A stretch of 36,433 nt of DNA from assembly GCA_002919195.1 (NCBI GenBank), contig PKEU01000051.1:1-36433 (forward strand), read 5' to 3'. Below, one piece after another: positions 24,789 to 32,781 of this stretch; the stretch's first letter is position 1, and each line of letters opens with the position of its first letter. The notes beneath the pieces were generated by a model. It was not told where the DNA came from and did no database searches. It saw only the letters and a list, made by a program, of their open reading frames with translations. The stretch is from a bacterium (GTDB lineage: Bacteria > Bacillota > Limnochordia > DTU080 > RSA5). The position numbers and the translations under genes were made by a program.

Positions 24789-25601
24789 GTGTTCCCCGGG
24801 TTGGTTCACGGAGGGACGCGTGCGCTCGCCGCGGCAAAGCGGGCTGAAAAGGGCGTCTCGCTCGCTCTTGCGGTCGTCATCGTCGGGTGGCTCTTTGCGC
24901 TCACGCCGGCATCGGCCCAAAGTTTTCTCGATCAGCTCCTCGTGGGTTTGGAAGTGTCGATCGGCGAGTCAGTCGCGGCGGACGTGATCGCCGAGTACGG
25001 CCCGCCCATTCGCCTCGAACCCCAACGACAGCGGCAAATTGACACTGCTTTTCAGCGCATCGTCGCCCAGGCGAGCCGCAAAGAGATCGAGTACAACCTC
25101 AAGATCCTCCAAAGCGACGTCGTTAACGCCTTTGCGGCGCCGGGCGGGCATATTTTCATCACCACGGGGCTTCTCAAATACATCGACGACGACATCGACG
25201 CCCTCGCCAACGTCTTGGGGCATGAGGTCGCCCACGTGGAGCTGAAGCACGGGATGAACGCCCTCGTCCGCCAACTGGGCATGGGCCTCGTCTTGCAGCT
25301 GCTCTTTGGCGGCTCCGACGCCGTCTTTCGCCGGGTCGTCGCCGTGGCCGCGGAGCTGACGCGCCGGGGCTGGAGCCGCGAGCAGGAGTACGAGTCAGAC
25401 GACCTGGGGCAGCGGCTGGCTGCCGCGGCCGGCTATGACCCCTATGGGATGGTGCGCTTTTTTGAGGTCCTCCGCGAGCTCGAGGGGCAAGAAGTGCCTT
25501 TCCTCGAGTTTTTGAGCACGCATCCGCTCACTTCGGAGCGCGCCGAGCGGGCCCGGGCGCGCGCTCGCTCGCTCGCCCCGGCCCGGGCGGCCGGCCAGTA
25601 A
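24789..25601 (+). CDS. M48-family metalloprotease, membrane-anchored/secreted
   Basis: GAGGAGGGATCCCC then GTG 24789; signal-like VSLALAVVIVGWLFALTPASAQS; zinc motif HEVAHVELKHG; REQEYESDDLGQRLAAAAGYDP; STHPLTSERAERA. Confidence 0.88.
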   Translation: MFPGLVHGGTRALAAAKRAEKGVSLALAVVIVGWLFALTPASAQSFLDQLLVGLEVSIGESVAADVIAEYGPPIRLEPQRQRQIDTAFQRIVAQASRKEIEYNLKILQSDVVNAFAAPGGHIFITTGLLKYIDDDIDALANVLGHEVAHVELKHGMNALVRQLGMGLVLQLLFGGSDAVFRRVVAVAAELTRRGWSREQEYESDDLGQRLAAAAGYDPYGMVRFFEVLRELEGQEVPFLEFLSTHPLTSERAERARARARSLAPARAAGQ

Positions 25602-25662
25602 ACCTTCCTTCGCCCCCGGCCGCGGCGAGCGCCCTCTCGTCAAAAAGCGCCCGTCGCGCCCG

Positions 25663-27561
25663 TCACCCGACGCGCTCGACCCGCGAGCCCAAAAACTGGC
25701 TGTTGTAAAGCTCGGCGTAAAAGCCGCCGGCGGCCAAGAGCTCGTCGTGCCGCCCCTGCTCCACGATACGCCCTTCGTTCATCACCAAGATGCGGTCGGC
25801 CTCCCGGATGGTCGACAGCCGGTGGGCGATCACAAAGCTGGTCCGTCCCTTCATCAGCTTTTCCATCGCCCGTTGCAGCTGGAGCTCGGTCCGGGTGTCG
25901 ACGCTGCTGGTGGCCTCGTCGAGGATGAGCATCGGCGGGTCGGCCAAAAAGGCCCGGGCGATGGTGAGAAGCTGCTTCTGCCCTTGCGAAAGGTTGGACG
26001 CCTCTTCGTTGAGGACGGTATCGTACCCGTCGGGCAATGTGCGGATAAAGTGATCGGCGTAGGCCGCTTTGGCCGCCGCGACGATCTCTTCCTCCGTGGC
26101 GCCGGGACGGGAGTAGGCGATGTTGTCGCGGATGGTCCCGTTGAAAAGCCACGTGTCCTGGAGCACCATCCCAAATTTGGAGCGCAGCTCCTGCCGGCTC
26201 ATCTCCCGGATGTCGACGCCGTCGATGAGAATGCGCCCTTTATCGATCTCGTAAAACCGCATCAACAGGTTGACCAGCGTCGTCTTGCCCGCGCCTGTGG
26301 GCCCGACGATGGCCACCACTTGGCCCGGTTCCACCGTGAGGTTGAGCCCCTCGTACAAGGGCTCATCGGGCGAGTAGCCAAAGTGGACATCCTCAAAGAC
26401 GACACGCCCCTTGGTCGGCACCGACCGGCTCCTTGGCGGATCGGGCGTCATCTCCTCTTCAGCCAAGAGCTCAAAGACCCGCTCGGCCGAGGCAATTGTC
26501 GACTGGATCACGTTGGCGACCGTAGCCAGCTGGGCGATGGGGTGGTTGAAGTGCCGGGCATATTGGATAAAGGCTTGCACGTCGCCGATGGGAATCACCC
26601 CTCGGGCGACCATAATGCCCCCAGCGACGCTCACCATCAAGTAGCCAAAGTTGCTGATGAAGCCCAGCATCGGCATGATGAGGCCCGAGATGAACTGCGC
26701 GCGCCAACCGGCCTGGTACAGTTCGTTGTTGATGGCGACAAACCGCTCAACCGACTCCTTTTCCCGCCCAAAGGCTTTGACGACCGCGTGGCCGGTAAAC
26801 ATCTCTTCCACGTGCCCGTTGAGCTCTCCCAGCGCTCTTTGGTGCGCCTTAAAATAGCGCTGCGACCTCTTGGCCACGACGGTGGTGACCAAGCCGGAAG
26901 CGGGCAAGGTGAGCATGACGATCAACGTCAGCCAGAGGTTCATGCTGAGCATCATCGCCAGCACCCCGGCAAAGGTGACGACGGACGTAATCGCCTGCGT
27001 CAGCGTTTGCTGCAGCGTGCCGGCAATGTTGTCGACGTCGTTGGTGACGCGGCTCAAAATTTCACCGTGGGGGTGGGCGTCGAAAAACTTGAGCGGCAAG
27101 CGGGAGAGCTTTTGGTTCACCTGCCGCCTCAGGTCGTAAGAGATCCTCTGAGCGACGCCGGCCATGATGTATTGCACGGAAAAGCCAAATGCCGAACTCA
27201 TGACGTAGAGCGCTGCGAGGATCGCGACCGTCCGCCTGATGGCGGCAAAATCGACGCCGCCCCCCGGCACGCCCTGCACCCGCTCCATGAAGCCTTCAAA
27301 GATGATCGTCGTCGCATGGCCCATCACGCGGGGGCTCACGATGCCAAAGACCGTGCTGGCGCATGCGAGCAGCGAGACCAAGGCCAAAGCCCCCATGTGC
27401 GGCCGGAGGTACCGCAAGAGCTGTTTAAACGTCCCCTTGAAATCCTTGGCCCGCTCGACGGGCATCGTCATGCCGTGGGGCCCGCCCCGGGGAGGACCGA
27501 AATGCGGCCCGCTGCGGCGCGCCTCTCGGTTTTGGGGCTGGTGGTTTCTCTCCTCGCTCAT
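25663..27561 (-). CDS. ABC exporter half-transporter (permease-ATPase), canonical-NBD subunit
   Basis: TM domain; GPTGAGKTTLVNLLMRFYEI; LSQGQKQLLTIARAFL; LILDEATSSVDTRTE; H-loop FVIAHRLSTI. Confidence 0.93.
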   Translation of the reverse strand: MSEERNHQPQNREARRSGPHFGPPRGGPHGMTMPVERAKDFKGTFKQLLRYLRPHMGALALVSLLACASTVFGIVSPRVMGHATTIIFEGFMERVQGVPGGGVDFAAIRRTVAILAALYVMSSAFGFSVQYIMAGVAQRISYDLRRQVNQKLSRLPLKFFDAHPHGEILSRVTNDVDNIAGTLQQTLTQAITSVVTFAGVLAMMLSMNLWLTLIVMLTLPASGLVTTVVAKRSQRYFKAHQRALGELNGHVEEMFTGHAVVKAFGREKESVERFVAINNELYQAGWRAQFISGLIMPMLGFISNFGYLMVSVAGGIMVARGVIPIGDVQAFIQYARHFNHPIAQLATVANVIQSTIASAERVFELLAEEEMTPDPPRSRSVPTKGRVVFEDVHFGYSPDEPLYEGLNLTVEPGQVVAIVGPTGAGKTTLVNLLMRFYEIDKGRILIDGVDIREMSRQELRSKFGMVLQDTWLFNGTIRDNIAYSRPGATEEEIVAAAKAAYADHFIRTLPDGYDTVLNEEASNLSQGQKQLLTIARAFLADPPMLILDEATSSVDTRTELQLQRAMEKLMKGRTSFVIAHRLSTIREADRILVMNEGRIVEQGRHDELLAAGGFYAELYNSQFLGSRVERVG

Positions 27562-29285
27562 GCGATCACCTCCTCAGCCAGCTGCGAGGCGACGATCTCG
27601 CGGTAGATCTGGCAGCTTGCCAAAAGCTCCCGATGGGTGCCGATCCCCACCACTTTCCCTTGGTCCAAAACGATGATCTGGTCCGCATCCATGATGGTGC
27701 TCACTCTCTGGGCCACGATGATCACCGTGGCGTCTTTCGTCTCGCGTTGCAGCGCCATCCGCACTTTGGCGTCGGTCTTAAAGTCCAGCGCCGAGAAATT
27801 GTCGTCGAAGATGTAGATCTTGGGCCGGCGGACCAGCGCCCGGGCGATGGTCAGCCGCTGCCTTTGCCCGCCAGAGAAGTTGGTACCCCCTTGAGCGATC
27901 AAGGCGTCGTACCCTTCGTCCAACCGCTCGATAAACTCCGCCGCTTGCGCCGACTCCGCGGCGTGGCGCACTTCCCCGTCGGTGGCGTCGGGCTTCCCGT
28001 AGCGCAAGTTCTCCGCGATGGTGCCGGTAAACAGCATCGCCCGCTGGGGAACGTACGCGAACCGCTGGCGCAGTTCTTTTTGCGACATCTGCCGGATGTC
28101 GACGCCGTCGACACGGATGCTGCCTTGGGTCACGTCGTAAAACCGAAGCAGGAGGGCGGCCAGCGTCGTTTTGCCGGAGCCAATGCCGCCGATGATCGCC
28201 GTCACCTCGCCGGGCCTGGCACTAAACGATACGTTTTGGAGCGCCGGCACCTCCGCGCCCGGGTAGTAAAAAGTGACGTCGTCAAACTCGACGATCCCAT
28301 TTTCCTCCGCTGGCGTGACCGGCTCGTCGGGGTCGGTGATCTCGGGTTGCAGGGCCAGCACCTCCCCGATCCGCGATGCCGAGACCGCGGCGCGAGGCAC
28401 CATGACCAGGATCATCGAGACCATCATCAAGGAAAACATGATCTGCATCGCGTACTGGATAAACGCCATCATCCGGCCCACTTGCAGCTCGCCCTGGTCG
28501 ATGCGCACGCCCCCAAACCACAGGATGGCGATGATGGTGAAGTTGAAGATCAGCGATGTCGAAGGTTCCATCGCGGCCATCAGCCGGCTCACCTTGATCG
28601 ACGTCCCCGTGAGCTCCCGGTTGGCGTCGTCAAACCGCTTCTCTTCGTAGTCCGTACGGTTGAACGCCCGGATCACCCGCACGCCGGACAGCGCTTCCCG
28701 GGTGACCAGGTTGAGCCGGTCGATCTTCTCCTGCACCGCTTTGAACAAGGGCATCCCCTTGGACGAGATCGCGTAAATGACCGCAGCGAGGAGCGGGATG
28801 CAGGCAAACAAGATCAGCGAAAGCCTCACGTCCTGCATCAACGCCATGATCATCCCGCCGATGGCCATCAGCGGCGCCCGGATCATCATGCGCAACGACA
28901 TGAAAGCCAACTGCTGCACCTGGCTGACGTCGTTGGTCGTCCGGGTGATCAGCGTCGCGGTGCCCACTTTGTCAAACTCTTGCAGCGAAAAACTGGAGAT
29001 GTGGGCAAAAAGGCGGTTGCGAAGATCCCGCGCGAAGCCGACGGCCACCAGCGACGCGAGCCTCGCGCCAAAGAAGGCCGCGATCATGCCGCTGGCCGCG
29101 ACGATCACCATGACGCCGCCCACCTTCAAGATGTGGCCGGTGTCGCCTTGGACCACACCGATGTCGACGATGCTCGCCATCAAAGTGGGCAGGGAGATTT
29201 CGGCGAGCGCTTGGACAAAGACCAAGACGGCGGCGGCGACCGCCATCCACCGGTAGGGCTTTAGGATCGGTAAGAGCTGTTTCAT
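27558..29285 (-). CDS. ABC exporter half-transporter (permease-ATPase), degenerate-NBD subunit
   Basis: GGIGSGKTTLAALLLRFYDV; FSGGQRQRLTIARAL; Walker B IYIFDDNFSALD; H-loop replaced by Q (IIVAQRVSTI). Confidence 0.93.
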   Translation of the reverse strand: MKQLLPILKPYRWMAVAAAVLVFVQALAEISLPTLMASIVDIGVVQGDTGHILKVGGVMVIVAASGMIAAFFGARLASLVAVGFARDLRNRLFAHISSFSLQEFDKVGTATLITRTTNDVSQVQQLAFMSLRMMIRAPLMAIGGMIMALMQDVRLSLILFACIPLLAAVIYAISSKGMPLFKAVQEKIDRLNLVTREALSGVRVIRAFNRTDYEEKRFDDANRELTGTSIKVSRLMAAMEPSTSLIFNFTIIAILWFGGVRIDQGELQVGRMMAFIQYAMQIMFSLMMVSMILVMVPRAAVSASRIGEVLALQPEITDPDEPVTPAEENGIVEFDDVTFYYPGAEVPALQNVSFSARPGEVTAIIGGIGSGKTTLAALLLRFYDVTQGSIRVDGVDIRQMSQKELRQRFAYVPQRAMLFTGTIAENLRYGKPDATDGEVRHAAESAQAAEFIERLDEGYDALIAQGGTNFSGGQRQRLTIARALVRRPKIYIFDDNFSALDFKTDAKVRMALQRETKDATVIIVAQRVSTIMDADQIIVLDQGKVVGIGTHRELLASCQIYREIVASQLAEEVIA

Positions 29286-29749
29286 GGGCTCGACACCCCT
29301 GTTGTCTCGCGCTCCATCCGGGCATTGGCCCGTTCCAGCGCGGTGAGCAAAGCTTTGAGAAACCGGGCCACTTCGTCGGTATCGCCCTCAAACTCCTCGA
29401 GGACGATCGCCCACACGCCTTGGGCCCGGTCGCCCATGCGCGCAAACATCCGCATCGCCGCTTCGGTCGCGTGAAGCCGGAGCACCCTTTGGTCGCTGGG
29501 GTCCGCCCGCTTTTCCACGTACCCCTCTTGGACCAGCTGTTCGATGGTCGTCGACGTGTGGCTCTTGGCGGCGCCGACCCGCCTGGCCAGCTCGCTCAAA
29601 GTGATTCCCGGCTCCTCCTTGATATGGCGAAGCAGCATAAAGGAGAAAGGGGGCATCTCAAATTCCCTCCCGGCCCGGTGCAAAAGCCCCCGCATCTCCC
29701 GGTTGACGTGCCGCCACAGAAGGCTGATTTCCAAAGGCGTGCTCGGCAT
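29282..29749 (-). CDS. MarR-family transcriptional regulator
   Basis: MPSTPLEISLLWRHVNREMRGLLHRAGREFEMPPFSFMLLRHIKEEPGITLSELARRVGAAKSHTSTTIEQLVQEGYVEKRADPSDQRVLRLHAT; 4-bp overlap with the exporter gene. Confidence 0.9.
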   Translation of the reverse strand: MPSTPLEISLLWRHVNREMRGLLHRAGREFEMPPFSFMLLRHIKEEPGITLSELARRVGAAKSHTSTTIEQLVQEGYVEKRADPSDQRVLRLHATEAAMRMFARMGDRAQGVWAIVLEEFEGDTDEVARFLKALLTALERANARMERETTGVSSP

Positions 29750-29765
29750 CTTGATCACCCGCCTA

Positions 29766-29787
29766 AACGTTCGCCAGAGAACGTTCG
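29766..29787. promoter_or_regulatory. Putative MarR operator: two CGAACGTT repeats
   Basis: AACGTTCG at 29766-29773 and 29780-29787, 14 bp apart, each with the palindromic core AACGTT, between the promoter and marR. Confidence 0.55.
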
Positions 29788-29798
29788 GTGCAGAACCA

Positions 29799-29827
29799 AT
29801 CCTACGCCTCCCCCGCCGTCTTGTCAA
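29799..29827 (-). promoter_or_regulatory. Promoter of the marR/ABC exporter operon
   Basis: Minus: TTGACA (29827-29822), 17 bp, TAGGAT (29804-29799). Confidence 0.65.
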
Positions 29828-29921
29828 GAGGCTGAGGAACGATTGCGGACAGGGTTTCGCGGCATATTCTCGAAATGGAACTTGCGCATTGATGTCAGTA
29901 TTTTCCCAAGGAGGAACCGTA

Positions 29922-31214
29922 GTGACATCCCCCGCTCCCCCATCCGTCGACGCGACCGCCTTGGCCCTCCGCCGCCGCAACGTCGCGCTGCTCTTGGCCG
30001 CAGTCGCTTTGGTCGGAGTGCACATCGGCATCTTTGAATCGACCTTTAACAACTACCTGGATGCCGTGCACCGCCTCGATGCCAGCTCTCGCGGCGTCCT
30101 GGAGTTCCCTCGCGAGCTGCCGGGTTTCCTCGTGGCGCTCCTTAGCGGGCTGCTCTTTCTCTTGCCGGACTCGAGGGCCGCCGCCGTCGCGATGGGCGCG
30201 TTGGCTTTAGGCCTGCTGGGCCTCGGCTATTTTTCGGACACCTTTGGCGTCATGGTCGCCTGGTTGATGTTGTGGAGCGCGGGGCACCACCTTTTCATGC
30301 CGCTGGAGCAGTCCCTCGCGGTCTCCTTGGCCGACGCTGGGCAAATGGGGCGCCGCCTGGGTCAAGTAGCCACCGCCTCGACCATCGCGACCATCGCCGG
30401 CGCGGCCATCGTTTGGGTCGGCGTCGACTACTTAAACCTCAGCTTTACGTCCCTCTTTACCATCGCCGCTGTGGCCGTCGCGGGAGCGGGCGCGGTGCTG
30501 TGGCGGATGCAGGTGGCAGAGAGCGGCGAGCCGGCCCCCCGTTCCTTTAAGAGCCGCTTTTTCTTCCGCAAGGAGTACGGGGTTTTCTACGCCATGTGCG
30601 TCCTTTTTGGAGCGCGCAAGCAAGTGTTTATCACCTTCGCGCCCTGGGTGTTGGTCCAGGTCTTTGGTGAACCCGCGTCGACCATCGCGAAGCTCTGGGT
30701 CGCTTCGTCCCTCTTGGGAATCGTCTTTAAACCGCTGCTCGGCCGCCTCATCGACCGCTGGGGCGAAAGGCCCATTCTCGTCGCCGACGCGGCGGTCTTG
30801 ACGCTCGTCTGCCTCGGGTACGGTTTTGGCCCGTCTTTGCCTATTGGGGTCTGGGGTGTGCGGCTCGCATATGCCTGCTTTGTGCTGGACCAGATGCTCT
30901 TTGCGGTCGGGATGGCCCGGACGTCCTACCTCAAACGGATCGCGGTCGACCCCAACGACCTGACGCCGACGCTGAGCTTGGGAGTGAGCATCGACCACGC
31001 CGTCTCGATGAGCTTACCGGCCTTAGGGGGCCTCCTTTGGATGCGCTACGGCTACCCGTATGTGTTTTTGGTCGCGGCGGCCATCAGCGTCGTCAACATC
31101 TTTGTCTGCAACCTGGCTCGAGCGCCTAAGGAGGAAGCGCCGCCGGCGCCGCCGGCAGAGCGGCGCACCCAGCCTGCGCCCGTTTTGAGCCACAACCCAG
31201 CGGCGTCGCAATAA
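29922..31214 (+). CDS. MFS-type transporter
   Basis: AAGGAGG then GTG 29922; about 12 hydrophobic segments; HIGIFESTFNNYLDAVHRLDASSRGVLEFPRELPGFL; KPLLGRLIDRWGERPILVADA. Confidence 0.85.
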   Translation: MTSPAPPSVDATALALRRRNVALLLAAVALVGVHIGIFESTFNNYLDAVHRLDASSRGVLEFPRELPGFLVALLSGLLFLLPDSRAAAVAMGALALGLLGLGYFSDTFGVMVAWLMLWSAGHHLFMPLEQSLAVSLADAGQMGRRLGQVATASTIATIAGAAIVWVGVDYLNLSFTSLFTIAAVAVAGAGAVLWRMQVAESGEPAPRSFKSRFFFRKEYGVFYAMCVLFGARKQVFITFAPWVLVQVFGEPASTIAKLWVASSLLGIVFKPLLGRLIDRWGERPILVADAAVLTLVCLGYGFGPSLPIGVWGVRLAYACFVLDQMLFAVGMARTSYLKRIAVDPNDLTPTLSLGVSIDHAVSMSLPALGGLLWMRYGYPYVFLVAAAISVVNIFVCNLARAPKEEAPPAPPAERRTQPAPVLSHNPAASQ

Positions 31215-31244
31215 TCCCAGGTCGCGGCGGACACGGCGTCCGGC

Positions 31245-31484
31245 TCAGATGTACCACTCCAGCCGGCCGGCAAGGCTCCTCAGCACCAAGAGCCCGACGC
31301 TGATGGCGAGGGCCAAGAGCGGCACGACCTCGATCAACCCCCGGGCGACTCGCTGCCGGGCCACTTCGTGCCGGAGTTCTTCGTAGTTGACCTCCCACCG
31401 CCGGATCAGATACGGTCCCAATTCGCAGAGGCGTACTTCTTTGGCGGGCCCTCTTCGTAGGAGCAGCGAGACGATGTAATCCAT
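31245..31484 (-). CDS. Small hypothetical protein with one C-terminal TM segment
   Basis: 79 aa: MDYIVSLLLRRGPAKEVRLCELGPYLIRRWEVNYEELRHEVARQRVARGLIEVVPLLALAISVGLLVLRSLAGRLEWYI. Confidence 0.5.
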   Translation of the reverse strand: MDYIVSLLLRRGPAKEVRLCELGPYLIRRWEVNYEELRHEVARQRVARGLIEVVPLLALAISVGLLVLRSLAGRLEWYI

Positions 31485-31603
31485 CGGCCGCGCTTTGGGC
31501 GTGTGAGGCGATAGGAAACGGTTCCTAGCACCCCTCTCCTAAGTCCCGATTACTGTGAGGAGGAGTCGACTCCACGAAATCCAGTGAAGGAGAGGGTTGA
31601 GCG

Positions 31604-32617
31604 ATGAAAACCCGTAGAAGGCAGAGAGCCACCGGCAGCCGGCGCTCGTTGACGAAGGAAAAGCAGCCCGCGGTCCTAACGGTACAGACGCAAGCATGGC
31701 CCATCATCACGTCGCGCGACGGCTGGCCGGATCCCCCCATGGGCAAAAGGCCGGATCGCCCGCCGCCCGAGCGAAGGCCCGACCGGGAGCGACCCGAAGA
31801 GCGACCTCCCGCAAGGCGCCCCCGAAACGGCTTGGATGAGATTCCCCCACCCCCCACGAGCTGCAGCGGCAGGCTGCATCAAGTCCGGGAAGGCGATACA
31901 CTCTTTCGTTTGTCCATGAAGTACGGCGTCAGCCTGGAAGCCATCTTGGATGCCAATCCCCAGATCACCGATCCCGACACGCTCGTCGTAGGCCAAGTCG
32001 TCTGCATTCCGAGGCCCGGCGAGAGCATGCTGGAGATCCTCAACGCCCTCTTGACCGCTGAAAAGGTCGAGACCGCCCTGTACGCTCGCGGGCTACAATC
32101 TCCCGCGCTCGCCGGTCTGCCTGCGGAGCAATTTGCCTACTTCCAGGCCGGACTCAGCCACGAGCTCGCGCACATCGACGCTCTGACGGAGCTCGGCGCT
32201 TCGGTCCCCTTCAACGAGTTTTTCTACCCGCCGGGCACGTTTGAAGATCTCACGACCTATGTCAACACCCTGTTGACCTTGGAGACGGCGGGCGTCTCGG
32301 CCTACATCCAGGCGAGCGACGAATTCGCCCGCATGGGCCGCTTTGACCTCGCGCGCCTAATGGACCGCATCATGGGCGTCGAAGCAGAGCACCGGGCGCT
32401 GCTGAGAGAGGTCCTCGACCTCGTCCCGGCATCTAATCTCTGCTTTGAGCGGGCGCCCAACCTCCCGGTCACCGAGATCTTGGCGGCGCTCTCGTCGTTT
32501 GTCCAGCCCAACCAGTTTGACGGCCAGTCGGTAGGACCCATCCCCTTGCCGACGCGGGAACTGGCCGAAGAGCTGATCGGCCCCCACGGATGCCCCAATC
32601 CCCGGCCTGATCAGTAA
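31604..32617 (+). CDS. LysM domain fused to a Ferritin_2-like diiron-type domain
   Basis: LysM: HQVREGDTLFRLSMKYGVSLEAILDANPQITDPDTLVVGQVVCIP. Ferritin-like: ILNALLTAEKVETALYARGL...GLSHELAHIDALTELGA...LLTLETAGVSAYIQASDEF...IMGVEAEHRALLREVL. Upstream GAAGGAGAGGGTTGAGCG. Confidence 0.8.
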   Translation: MKTRRRQRATGSRRSLTKEKQPAVLTVQTQAWPIITSRDGWPDPPMGKRPDRPPPERRPDRERPEERPPARRPRNGLDEIPPPPTSCSGRLHQVREGDTLFRLSMKYGVSLEAILDANPQITDPDTLVVGQVVCIPRPGESMLEILNALLTAEKVETALYARGLQSPALAGLPAEQFAYFQAGLSHELAHIDALTELGASVPFNEFFYPPGTFEDLTTYVNTLLTLETAGVSAYIQASDEFARMGRFDLARLMDRIMGVEAEHRALLREVLDLVPASNLCFERAPNLPVTEILAALSSFVQPNQFDGQSVGPIPLPTRELAEELIGPHGCPNPRPDQ

Positions 32618-32781
32618 CACTTTCAGCGCCGGCAACAGGCTTTGCCATCCACCGGTCTCACCCGGCCGCGTTGCGCCGGGGGCACGAAAGTTGCTACGAT
32701 AGTCTACGTACACTTCAACGTCGAAAGGTACGATCGACTGCCGCGGACGACAATAAGACCGGTGACGACGGAGGGATGGAG

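Noticed and set aside
25747-27606. 619-aa plus-strand ORF antisense to the ABC exporter (and the 543-aa ORF 27633-29264)
   Set aside because: Long antisense ORFs are expected from GC codon bias. The translations are rich in H, D, R and G with no domain-like pattern, while the minus strand encodes full ABC transporters.
29282-30052. 256-aa version of the MarR ORF extending into the MFS gene
   Set aside because: The extension crosses the marR promoter, the putative operator and the MFS start. The start at 29749 fits the MarR family length.
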